A stretch of DNA of 64,000 nucleotides, taken from Lasiodiplodia sp. COLG20 (Eukaryota; Ascomycota; Dothideomycetes; Botryosphaeriales; Botryosphaeriaceae). Made by a program: the position numbers and the translations under genes. The notes under the pieces are model-generated. The model did not search any database. It saw only the letters and a program-made list of their open reading frames with translations, and was not told where the DNA came from. The first letter of the stretch is position 1. Each line of letters opens with the position of its first letter. The stretch spans positions 6,014,001 through 6,078,000 of the forward strand of contig VNWV01000001.1 of assembly GCA_009801085.1 (NCBI GenBank). The letters are read 5' to 3'. This document shows, one piece after another, positions 1 through 10,975 of this stretch.

Positions 1-251
1 TGCGCCCAGTGGCAATTTCCTCATCCGCTCTAGACCTATTGGCCTTCTGCTGTTCCCACACGTCAGTGCTCCCTACTCAACACCAACCTGCTCGCCGACT
101 CTCCCGTGTTGTGTTTTGAGATTGAAATGCGACCGCGGACTGCTTCTACGGCACACGTCCCTGGCTCGCTCCAGCCTTCTCGCCATCTGGCGCCGCCACA
201 GCGGCTGGTCAGGCACCCCGAGCCGCTGCCCCAGACACAACACGCTCCGTA
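1..251. other. Leader region of the Zn2Cys6 gene
   Basis: No gene is supported here. The stretch leads into the ATG at 252 and is CT/CA-rich as in fungal leaders. Open frames that cross it on both strands show no protein-like pattern. Confidence 0.4.
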
Positions 252-996
252 ATGCTTCCTTCTCTTCAGCCAAAGCAGCAGCACGGCATGCAGACACCCG
301 TAAACACTCCTGCGACCGACTCCAGCCCAAGCCGCCGCCGCCGCCCCTCCGGCCAACCCAAGCGCAAGACGGTCGTCGCTGTTGCTTGCCAACCCTGTCA
401 GCGCAGGAAGCACAAGGTAAACGCCCAAGCCGCACCCTTGCCGTCCATTCTTACCTTCGCAGTGTGATGGGGAGCGCCCCACCTGCACGCCATGCCTGGC
501 GAGGAATCGAACCGACTGCGCCTACGATGCCGATGGCGACCAGCGGCGCACATCTGCCCTAAAGAGCCGCATTGAAACCCTGTCCAGGCAGGTCGAAGAC
601 CTTAAAGACATCATTACCGGAATTGCTGTTGACCCAGATCCCCAGCGGGCCTGTGCCACCGCACGCCAGCTCGCTGCCGATGGTTTCCAGAACACGACAC
701 AAGTCGCCCAGGACCTTCGAGCCCACCAGCATGGCGCCTTGGCCGACCCCGAATCGAAACCCACCGAGTGTGATGTGTCGCCCACAGCCCAAGTCGGTCC
801 TGATGGTGCAGAGCCGTCGCCGTGTGTCTTGCCCGGCGGCGCCCCGCCACCCGGCGCTAGCTGGAACTCGGCCGCTCCGTGGTCGTACGAAAACTATAAC
901 ATGGACTTCAATGTGCTCCAGGCTGGGTACGAAAGCATTCCGATAGACGTAAGCATCCCGGTTTTTTCCTCTCTGCACATGTTGCTGGCGGGCTGA
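252..996 (+). CDS. Zn2Cys6 (fungal binuclear cluster) transcription factor, short or truncated
   Basis: Exons 252-416 and 463-996 are joined across a 46 bp intron and give 232 residues. Splicing completes the zinc cluster at about residues 49-77, with spacing C-x2-C-x6-C-x6-C-x2-C-x7-C: CQPC lies before the intron, and C-DGERPT-C-TPC and the last Cys after it. A basic tract (SRRRRPSGQPKRK) precedes the cluster, and a short heptad-like linker (LKSRIETLSRQVEDLKDII) follows, as in the dimerisation element of this family. It should be a nuclear DNA-binding regulator. Family members are usually 500-900 residues with a middle homology region; here the frame ends at TGA 994-996. A GTAAGC donor at 949 followed by an AG at 1032 would extend the frame only to TGA 1066. 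The same frame is again open for 1069-1179 and 1183-1321, so the gene may be degenerate. The zinc cluster is secure; the 3' end is not. Confidence 0.7.
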
Positions 997-2835
997 GTCA
1001 ATGTCGTCGCATCATAATGTCCAGGGGACCAGAAACTTGCCTTTGGCGCAATCGGCCAAGTACAGTGATTCCTAGAAGACCCACCGAAAGCTATCCTTTG
1101 TCGGATTCGCAGCGACACCTCGATCCTAGACGTTGTGGCAGACGGTGGCCTGGCATTCTCACCCTCAGGAGACTTTTCCTAGACATGCATCCACCTACTA
1201 GGCGACACTGACACCTCCCGTATAGCCCGTCATTTCCTCTTCTGTCCCTTCGGCGACACGGTGCCAAGATTCGCAGGCTTTTGGGTACGTGTATCGACGC
1301 GCCGCCTCCGTAACTGGCCCGGTTGACTCTTGGACAGACACATGATTTCAGATCTGGATACGTTGAATGCTGCGTTCCCAGGTCAGCCTAGGTATGAGCC
1401 CTAGACGTTGTTGTTTCTGGTTCTTTGATTTGCCCGAACTTCTGGCCACATTAGATGAGGTTTGCGTCCTTGACAAACTGCAGGATATCACGAGGTTTTT
1501 GTTGAGCGTTTTTGGCTCGCGGTCGGATGTTTCGGACGGCGTCGTTTCCGTGTGCACAGCCACGCATGCTGGGTCCCGAAGGATATTGTACCAAAGTCCA
1601 CAAAGTGCTGCCGTCGTGACATTCCATCCGGCATTGAAAATGTCGAGTCAGCTTGTTCCAATTTTGAGAGGCAGCAAAACTGTATTCCACGGATCAAGCA
1701 ATTTCGCGTACATGATGTGTACAAAGATTGAATGATTGGAGCTGCATGTGACAGTTTCTGACCAATGCTAATGAGCATGACCCGCTGCCAGTAGCCTAGC
1801 AAGGGGGGTGTGCGTTTATATAAAGTCAGTTGTCGGAGGCGGACTCAGCCTCCGAGCTGACAACATGTTTGCGTAATCCTACTGTAAAGTCACTCTTGTT
1901 TCTCCACATTGATCGAAAGACATCTTGTTCTTGGCTCCCGCCACGTGGAAAGAATATCTCTCCAGTCTCGCTCGTTCCATACCGCGGCACCCCACCCGCC
2001 AACAGGACATCAACTGAGCAGCTCACATCACGGAGCGCTGTCTGCCGCCATCCCTAGCATAGGTTTGAATTACTATCCGACTTTTCGTCATTATGCTTCC
2101 AGCAAATGATGGCTAATAGCGAGCTATCCCCCCATTTTTTTTTTAACAGTAGCACGCTCCATCTTCCTAACAGCACACCAGTAAAAGGAAGAAAAATCCG
2201 AAGAGAAAAACACACATCAGGTTTCCAGGAAAACATGTACTCCCATTACTATTAACACAAGTAGAAACGCCTGTCGCCCACCAACACGAAGTGATGCACC
2301 TTGCAATGAATCAAAGAGAAAAAGGAAACCCAGGATTTTGCACCACGTCCATCACCACCTTCCATGCTAAAGGAAAGAGGTAAAAAAAAAAAAAGGGGAA
2401 AAGGGTGAAACGCATTACCCCACCGATTTCCAGATGTGCAGATGCAGGACCCAAAAACATGTAGTAGTAGTAAAGGAAGGAAAAAGAAGATATGCTCAGG
2501 TAGCCATCCATCCCCACCATTGCCCTGCGGTAAGCAAGGAAAAGGCTCCCGGTCACCTCCTCGGAGATTTGTCATATGTCCCCCGTTCCTTTGGCCTTCA
2601 CCCGTCCAGCAGCTACGTATACCCATGCAGTTGTTGAAGAAAGCAGGCGGGAAAATGGTAACAGAAACAGCTCGAACCCCGATTCCCAAATGACCCAGAA
2701 CACATAATGATGCATGGTCTCCACGCAGCCCTCAGATCCTACTCAACCTGAGCCAATCATTGACCCCATTCTCATCCGTTTCGTTAAGAACACCTCCCAC
2801 GTTAACTCCTATACCCGCGTCCTTTCTATGGCAAA
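997..2835. other. Intergenic, possibly including decayed tail of the Zn2Cys6 gene
   Basis: The first 330 bases may be degraded coding sequence (see findings). The rest has no convincing gene. Visible items are a TATA-like tract near 1815-1822, a 7 bp stem hairpin at 1834-1854, a poly-T run near 2137 and a poly-A run near 2382. The 3' end of the SET-domain gene adjoins at 2836. Confidence 0.4.
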
Positions 2836-5800
2836 TCAAGCATCCAGGACAGACCTGCTCGACCTCTTCTTTACAACCTTCTTCGCCGGTTTCTCAGCTT
2901 CCGCCTCGCCTTTCTCAAAGCTCAGCCCGTTAGGCAAGAAGGACAACCTCGCCTGCCTCAATGCTGCACCCTTGGCTGTGGAAACTGGACCAGCGGCGTC
3001 TGAGGAAGCCATTGTATCGTTAGCCATGGGAACGGTGTTGGAGGAAGTTGCCATACTAAGTTCCGTGGGAGGAGTCGACGCCGAGTCGGTTTCCGAATTC
3101 GAGCTCTGCGACTCGCTGGCCTCCTTGGCGTTCTGGACCATCTGCGCGCCAGTGGATTTCCTGCTGGAGCTTGCTGCCTTGCGTGTAGCTGTGCCCTTCG
3201 AAGATACTGAAAGAGGAGACCTCGCCTTGGGGATCCTCTTGACCAAAGTCGGGGTGCCCCTTCGAGATTTGGGGGTGCTCTGAAGCTCCGAATCCTCTTC
3301 GTCATCGTCAACGGAAATTGCGCGGTTGCTGCGTGTGGAAGTACGTGGCGGAGCCGACCGCGGTCGATCCTCAGGAGTTGCGATAGCCTTTGATAGCGAG
3401 GACCTTGAACCGAGGCGTCGAGAAGATTTTTCAGCCTGCAGCCTCCCAACGGCAGTCTGAGGTGTACTCTTCTTGGGACTGGCGCTCTGCTGCTGTCTCG
3501 TTGCTCGGGTGGGCCGTGAACTGCTGGACGGCTCTGGCGTGCTCTCATTTGACGACTCTTTTGCAGCTGCCAGAGATCTCCTGGCAGCCCGCTCATCTCT
3601 GCTCTTCTTGCCTTCCACAGCTGGCGTAGACGTCGCAGCGGCGACTGTATTCACAAGTCCTTTCAAGCCCTCTTTCGTCTTTGACAATAAGCTTTTGCCG
3701 GTCTTTGAAGCCGCTTTCGAGGCGGCCTCAACTAGCTTTGTGACCTTTGGCTTCTTCTTGGGTCTCTCCTCTACGTCATCCGGAGACTTACGTTTGTTAC
3801 CAGTAGCGGGCTCCTTAACGGGCTTGTTCCTACGCCGTCCGATGACTCCAGCGCAGTTCCAGCTCCCGCAGTAGCACGGCTGTTCTTTACCGTATGACCT
3901 GAAAAGGCAAGCTTAGTGACATTCTCATCAATCCGTTCACAGTCGCTTACTCGAAGTTGTAGTGCCAAGTCAATTCTTCCCCAGTCATGATCGGTCTGTT
4001 CGCAAACAACGCCATCCTTTGTTCGCCATTGACAGTCCATTTCTCCATCCTACAGTTCGGGTCGCATGAGTGATTGACGAAGCGGGCTACATTGCCGCGG
4101 TACCCGTCGATAATAAGCTTGTCGTAAAAGTTCATCAAGTAGAAGCACTACGTCAAAACGTCAGCCAATTCCCCGGGAAATGTAGGACCCGAGTTTAAGG
4201 GTGCAGCACGTAGGGTACCAAACAAAGCCGGTGTGAAACATGCGCTCCCGAGACTACTCACCTTATGGTCTTTGTAAATTTCGTTCATCCTTCTATCACT
4301 TTCTTGCTGAGTGATGATCTCGCCAATGTACTCAACGACAATCTGGTCGCTTTGGAAAGGCCGCATGGCGCGGACACCATGGCCGCGGTTCCCCGTTTCC
4401 ACGACCTCGACACCGACGTTGAAACTCTTGAAATACTTGCCCTGGCGAAGCTCATCCTTGTAGCGCTTCTGCAGGTTGGTGAATTGCCGATTACCACAAT
4501 CAGGACCAAGGTTGCAGCTCCTGTCGTCGCACTCGAAGAAGAGCGAGGCATTGAAGCAGCTATCCCTGTCGCAGCGGCCAATGCAGTTGCAAGTTGATGC
4601 CTCCATCTGCCTTTGCTTCTTGCATTGATCTCTCGCCCTTGCCTTGATTTCCTGGGCATCTTCACCCTTGTATTCGTCTGTTTCTCTGTCAGATGCACGA
4701 AGCCATGGGTGCGTAACGGCAGTACTTACTTCTCTTCATCTCCCTCCAATCCTTTACCTTGGCTTCCTTGGGCAGAGGACAAAAAACATCATAAGGCAGC
4801 TGGAACGGTTCGAATGGGCGCTTGTGCTCCGGGGCCTTCTTCTTGGGGTAAAGGTCCAACTTTTCCGCCATTAAGAACATTGGGAGCGGGAGACTCCTGT
4901 TCACGGTGGCACTGCCATCCTTGTTCTTGGGCTTGTGGCCGGGAACCGTAGAGAGCTCTCCAGCCAAATCGTCCTGGCCGGTTTTGTAGTACTTGCCCGC
5001 AATAAGCCAGGTCTTGCCGCCGCAATCGCCATATCTCACGTCCGGCCTGGGTATCTGAGAGGCGGGCTCGGGGGTGGGTTCGGAGGCTGCCCTCCTTTGT
5101 CTCTTCTTCAATGGGCTGTCTGACTTGCGCAAAGCGCCCTTGGGCTTGCTCTGGAAGGCGTCGCGACCGCGCTTTCCCAACTGCGACGCGGCACGCTGGC
5201 CCGTCTTGCCGGCGTTCTGACCCGAGCGCGCCGATTTCCGGGGTGAGGCCGAACTCGCGTCTGCCAGGCTGTCATCGTCGCTGTCGGCGCGAAGCTCGGT
5301 GCGCAGGCCGCTCGCGCGTGGCTTCACGGTGCGTTTCTTCACGCTTTCGGTCGGCGACGGCAGCTGCGGCCGCCCCGGCATGGGGATGGGGTCGTGGAGG
5401 GTTTTGCGGATGTAGGTGCCATCGATGTACTTGGTGGGCGTGTGGATCCTTGTTCCGGCATTCTCCTTGTCATTGTATGTCACCACGGTGGTGCGGGAGC
5501 GGGCACTGTGACGGCGCTGCATTGGCTCGTTTTCTGGCTTTGAAGGGCTGGGGGGTTCGGTCGACGCGTCGTGTTCGGGCTGGTGACTGTCCGACTGCTG
5601 TGGTGACTGGAGCGGTGTGTCCTTGTCCTTGCGGTACTTCGCCGGCGTATGAATGCGCGTGCCGGCGTTTTCTTTGTCATTGTACGTTGCAACGGCGGCG
5701 CGCGCGCGCGAGCTGTGGCGACGACTGAGGAGCGAGTCGGCGTGCAGGTCCGACTGCTTGTGCGCGTCCTCGTGCACGCTCTGGTCGTCGGACTGGCTGG

Positions 5801-5939
5801 TCGGCGGCGTTGACGACGCGGCGACTGAGCTGGCGGCGGGCTGTATAGGGTCGGCGACGGTGATGTTGGACAGCGTGGACGAGTCCGAATGCGGCGAGGC
5901 TGGGCGGCCCTGCGGCTTGGGCTGGGCAGACGACAGCAT
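2836..5939 (-). CDS. SET-domain histone lysine methyltransferase, ASH1-like (predicted H3K36)
   Basis: Four exons (5939-4730, 4677-4262, 4147-3951, 3898-2836) give 961 residues. An AWS cysteine cluster lies at about 431-470 (TCNCIGRCDRDSCFNAS), followed by SET at about 487-608 with RFVNHSCDPN at 564-573, GEELTWHYNF near 598-607, and a post-SET CYC-x4-C at 616-623 that is split by the last intron. AWS-SET-post-SET order marks the SET2/ASH1/NSD group, which methylates H3K36 using S-adenosylmethionine. I see no WW or SRI domain, which argues against SET2 and for ASH1. The 400-residue N-terminus is disordered and basic and holds a 30-residue repeat at 73-102 and 142-171 (24 of 30 identical). The C-terminal 330 residues are Ser/Arg/Lys-rich and low complexity. 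The protein is expected in the nucleus on chromatin. WH in place of the usual FD/YD before the YNF motif is a variant. H3K36 specificity is inferred from family. Confidence 0.88.
5427..5723 (-). repeat. Two copies of a 30-residue repeat inside the SET-domain protein
   Basis: Residues 73-102 (5634-5723) and 142-171 (5427-5516) share RRHS-x-R-x-R, then TYNDKENAGTRIHTP, then KY. 24 of 30 positions are identical, and a 39-residue low-complexity spacer separates them. The order suggests a repeated short binding motif in the disordered tail; its ligand is unknown. Confidence 0.8.
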
Positions 5940-8463
5940 GGCGCTGAGGGCCTGGTGGGTGGCGGGAGCGGGAGCGGAGGAGCAGCTCGCGCGGTGGAGA
6001 GGAACGAACGCGTGCGCGTGCGAGGGAGAAGACCAGGCCGCTGGGATGTGCAGCCGAAGCGACCAACGAACGAGCGTCCGCTACGTGATGGCTCGCAGTG
6101 ACCGCTCCGCCGTAACACCAGACTGGGCGGGTCGAGGTCGGGGTGATGGAAGGGCGGATGCGGTGGGCGTCGTCTCACGGCTCGCGTGGGATGGATTGGG
6201 AAGGCACTAGGTAAATAGAAGAGTCGGTGGCCGGCCACCTTGCGCAACAATATCAACGACCCCTCGCCTGCCCTCTCCCGCAGCTCGCATAATCCCGCAC
6301 ATATGACTCGCCCGCTTTTGCCGCCTAGCAAACACGCCTGCCCGTTCGTCCTCCGCCGTCGCCAACTCTGATATCCCTCCCCTTCACTGACCCATTGGCC
6401 CCGACCCGTTGTTCCGCCGGCCTCCCCTTCTTCTGGGGACGCTCCCTGAGCATGACCACCTCTCAATCCGCTCACCTCGGCGCCGGGCGGTGTGTTCAAG
6501 CTTGCCCCTTCACGGCACAGGACGCTGGAAGAACACCAGCTCTCCCTGATTGAAGATGCCCGAGTATCTGCGAAGTGAACACCCGCAAGCCCGGCCAAGG
6601 CGCTGTCCGTCTCTTCCGATGCTTCGGGGCATCGCCACGTCCTGTGACATGGCTCCAGGCACTGCCCACTGCCCCGTCAGCAGCCAGGTCTCTGCGCACG
6701 CGCCTGGCCAGCCAGCTCCTCCCACGCAGCCTCAAGTCATGACTGCCAAGCTTGCGTGATCACACCTGCCGCGTCCTTTGTTGTTCAGCACCCGAGCAGC
6801 AGTGATCGCTGTCAATCGGCCCGCTTCAAGCCACCCCTTCCCTACACTTCTTGTTTTGAAGCATTCATATGCCTCTTCCGGGTGCAGGAACCCTCTGCAT
6901 GGCCTCATGAAGCCTCTAGATCTCGGGGTTGAGGCTCTGTAGAATAGCTGCAGAGACTTCACTGCCTCCGCCGATGGGCCTTCGATTGGCCAGTGGAAGT
7001 CTTTTCTGGCATTCCCATGTGGATGGACTTTCTGGATCATGGGAGAGGAGATGCCGGTGGCACTCGTATTTCCCTTGTACAGCAATCTTGGTGGTTGACA
7101 TTGTTGTTGTGATGGTCCGACTCTCTCCCCCAGACGATCCTCCCTCACGTGGCGGTGACGCCGAAATGCCCAATAGCAAGGACCACCCACGACAGCCCTA
7201 CAAATTTGCCTTCTTTCGTTCTGAGCCATGTTCAATCTCCGTTGTCGTCACCAACTTTGGCCGATGGCGATGGCCTTGACTTTTCTACGTACCAGAAGCC
7301 TGCACGCTACCCTACACCCCACTTCAGTCACGAAATGGCCTTGGAACACCACGAAGCAGGCTTGGATGTATCAACCTAGCACTTCACAAAAATCTCGAAC
7401 AATAGTCCGGTTGTGTTTGCAAGCCTCACGAATTCCATTCCCGAGGCCTCTTTCCGATGCGGCAGCTAGTCTCATGATCTAAACAACTACCCCTCAACAA
7501 TTGGTGACAACCCACACGCCGCATACTTACTTACCTTGCACTGCCCGCGGGACTAGAACTCCTATTCCTCGACGCATGCTACATCCTCGGCCCCGCATGT
7601 CGGTTTTGATGGTAGCAGTGGTTTGGTTTGCGACTTATCGTCCTCCGATTCCCGGAGCGCGTTCCACCCATGGAACGGCCACTGGCTTACATGGCCCAGA
7701 ATCAAGCCAAGGGAGATCTAGGCCAGCCATAAAGACTGCGGTTGATGGATTAGGCATGATGCATCATCTGGGCAACAACAACCTTCTGACTGTGCATATG
7801 GTCGACTTTGAGCATTCGCCCCGGGGTGCGGGTACCGTTCACTATGTATCGGGATATTTCGCGACCGCAACCATCTTGCAATTAGAGAGAGAACGCTTTG
7901 ATCCAAGCGCACATTTAGGACATTTTCTTTCCCCAACACCCCATCATTTGTCGCGAGGTCAATTCACGGGCCTTCTTCCATCTTGTAACTTGCTATGTCA
8001 CTTGTCTTCTGGAATATTGCTTCCGAGTCCTCCTTGGCAGACGATTAGGTTCAGTGACACAGGAACGATTGAGCATAACCAACCGTATTCCGCATCACAC
8101 AGATTTTATCTTGTAAGCATGGCATATTTTCAAGTTACATCACCTAATCCCAAAGCTGACAGTGAGGTTGCCAACATCTCTTCATTGGTGACTGTGACAC
8201 CCAACACGGTAAGGCAGTTCTATGTGATTCTTAGGATTGTTCCATCAAGGTGAAGTCGTCATATATCGTAGCCTTCGCCTTTTGTTTGAGATCTGTTCTA
8301 TCCTCTACCCCGGCTTAATTTCTGAGAAGAAGAAGTGGACATGCCCAGACCATATAATACACGCATACCCCATCAACAAAACCAAGAGCGGAGCACTTCT
8401 TAAACTCATCAACAGGCATCTCACCTGACAGCAATACATGCTACTCTTACTCGAACACAAACA
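5940..8463. other. 2.5 kb intergenic region upstream of the SET gene
   Basis: This holds the promoter side of the SET-domain gene and the 3' flank of the MCP2-like gene. A 226-codon ATG frame at 7576-8253 (+) exists, but its composition is not protein-like and no family is recognisable. I find no intron pattern, RNA gene or transposon remnant. Confidence 0.4.
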
Positions 8464-10552
8464 TCAGCCCTCAAAAACGCCATGATTGAGCTCAATGCCC
8501 ATATCCTTGGCCATGACTTTCATCTGCGCCTCGATCTCCTCTTCCATGCCACCTCCCAACCCCAGCTTCTGCTTGATCCACGCGTACCACCAAACGGCAT
8601 CGCTGCCCAGTAGCACGAACCGGAACTTCAGATGCTTGACCCAGTTCTTTAGCCGCTCACTGACGGGCAAGTCTCTGCTCTCTGCCAGCGCGCGGCTAGC
8701 CCACAGACCGGTGATTTTGATGCGATTGACGGGGCTGCCGAGGAACTGGTTGTTACCCTGCACGATTCGCAAGTTGCGCCCAATGAATATGAGCTCGCGC
8801 GGCCACTTGGTCTCGTCGGTTAGAATCTGTTTGACGCCCGCGCGCATCTTCATTTGCATTTCGTACGCCCGCTCTCCCTCCGTCTTCCCCTTCACGCCCT
8901 TCCGGATCTCGGCCGACGTCGAGTTGTCGCCGCCCGTGTACGGTCGCATTAGCGTTGCACTGGCGAAGAGGTCCGGCGAGCCGATGCCCCAGCCCTTGAC
9001 GATCTCAGCGATGGTTGCATTGTCGAACGTCATGAGAGACTTCCACAAAAGCGCATACTGGTGCCGGAAGTCGGGATTCATCTGAATGTACAGGCCGTGG
9101 TCGATAAGGACGATCTCCGGCTTTCCGTTGGGTAGGCGTCGCACGAAAATGTTACCAGGATGAGGGTCACAATGGACGATCCCCCAGAGGAACATTTGCG
9201 CGCTGAACAAATCAACCATGGTGGTCATGACATCCCTAAGGGAGAGACCAAGACCTCCCTTCCCGTCCGTTCCGCGCCATGAATCTCTCTGAGGTTTGAG
9301 TTGCTCCTGGTTGGGATCGTTGTGTGATATCGACGAGACAGCTTCTTTCGAGGGAGGATCAAGTGGCGCGCCATTGCATCCTGGGCTTCCCTCACGCCAA
9401 CCCCCTCTCCAATGGTTTGTGACGCCTTCCTTATCCCACAGCCTGGTTCCCTCTATCCACTCGGCGGTCATGACGCGCTTACTGCTGAGCTCACGATATA
9501 CCTTCGGGATGTACACGCGTCCGCGTAACCGCGGCTCGTTCTCGACCAGCTGCTTCATCTTTTCCGAATTATCCGCCTCGTTTTCGAAATCTGTCTCCAG
9601 CATCAACCGCTCCGAAATGTACGGCACCAGCGAATATAACGGCAGGTCAAACCACCAGGTATACACTCTCGCCATGACCCTAACACAATCTGTCAGCATA
9701 ACAACGATCTAAAGATTCAATCACACAGTATGAAGCATACTTGAAAGCCCAAAGGTCCCATCCCACCTGCGCCGCAATCTCCCTCTTCTGGATCTTGACC
9801 GCGACCTCTCTCCCATCAGGCAACCTCGCCCAATGCACCTGTGCCACGCTCGCGCTGGCCCTCGCCGTTCTCTCCATGACCCCCTTCCCCTCCTCTCCCG
9901 TAAAACTCACCCCAAACACCTCCTCCGGGCCCTTCCCCCCAAAGTCCTCACGCACCACCCTCTCCACATCCTCCCACCCATTCTGCGGCGCATCGTCGAA
10001 CATGCGCGCGAACATCTTCTGGAACTCGGGCGGCAGGATCGCGCTCTGCATCGCGATCGCCTGGCCGATCTTCAGGTACAGCCCGCCGTTCTCGCGCAGC
10101 AGGTTGAAGACGCGCTCCGCGTTGCGGTTGTGCACCTCGGCCAGCGACTCGGCGAACGGCGGGTCCGCCCGGAAGTTGATCTTGTAGTCCACTCCGATCA
10201 CCAAGCCCGTCTTGAACGTCCGCATTGATCGTGTCACGGCCGCGTTGTTCCATTGCGTGTCGGCGATGTAGATGCCGCCTAGCACCGCGCCGGTCCACGC
10301 CAGCCGGCGGGCCCATTTTCGTGTGCGCGGGAACGAGGACGATGGGGAGGATGTGTGCGGAGGTGGGGTAGAGGCTGCCGTAACGGACACATGAGTCGGT
10401 TGTGTCCGTTTCTTTGCGGGTTTCTGGGTGGTTTGGAGGGAGCGGCGAAGGACGATGGATGATTGCGTCTGCGCGGTGCGGGCGGCGGCGGGGCGGGTCA
10501 GCTGTAGTGCATGACGCGGAGCTCTGCAGATGCGAGGCAAGCCATTGTACAT
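8464..10552 (-). CDS. ADCK/UbiB-family atypical kinase-like protein, MCP2/CQD2-like, mitochondrial
   Basis: Exons 10552-9741 and 9679-8464 give 675 residues. The N-terminus is Arg/Ser/Ala-rich with no acids in the first 40 residues, as in mitochondrial presequences; a hydrophobic stretch follows at about 84-98 (LAWTGAVLGGIYIA). UbiB hallmarks are KIGQ at 161-164, the Ala-rich nucleotide loop (ASASVAQVH) at 232-240, AVKIQ with Lys253, HCDPHPGN at 440-447 and LIDHG at 462-466. An insert of about 60 residues rich in Gly, Asp and Pro lies between the ERLMLETDFENEA helix and the catalytic loop. Yeast Mcp2/Cqd2 sits in the inner mitochondrial membrane and affects coenzyme Q distribution and lipid homeostasis. 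The IAMQS sequence after KxGQ fits that branch better than COQ8, but this subfamily call is inferred. The start was chosen as the first ATG giving a presequence. Confidence 0.85.
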
Positions 10553-10975
10553 AGTGGCGAGCCTTGCGCTGTGGAAGGAGGTAGAGGTAGAGTTGTGTGA
10601 GAGGAATGTCAGCAGATGAGGAAGATTTTCGTATGCCTGGTGCCTGGCCAGGCGCTGCTGATGCGCCAGCGCCAGTTCCTGGTATCGATGACGATAACGC
10701 GTCGATCGTGCTGCACGCAAATCGCCGTCCCCGGCTCGGTTCGGCCCGACAAACCCCGAACGCCGACTCCGGCTGCACAAATTCACAAATGCACGCCCAC
10801 GTCAATTGCACAGGAACCTGTAGACCGAAAGCAAGAAATGTGCATTAATGAACTTCTCAAATCCCGAAAATGGCTCACTGTATCAGTCCTGCAATGATGA
10901 AATGAATTGGTATCAAGCGCCTCATCCACAACCCCACGGACACAGCACAGCTCGTGTCGCCTGGAAAGAAAACCA
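10553..10975. other. Spacer between RGD1-like and MCP2-like genes
   Basis: It holds the 3' flank of the RhoGAP gene and the promoter of the MCP2-like gene, both on the minus strand. No ORF on either strand looks coding once the final RhoGAP exon is taken out. Confidence 0.4.

Noticed and set aside
5480..6598. 372-codon minus-strand frame overlapping the SET gene start
   Set aside because: It is a shadow of the GC-rich, low-complexity first exon in another frame; Arg/Pro/Thr runs are typical of such shadows.
7576..8253. 226-codon ATG frame on the plus strand in the interval upstream of the SET gene
   Set aside because: Amino-acid order has no domain, no regular hydrophobic pattern and no intron-linked extension; it looks like a chance frame.
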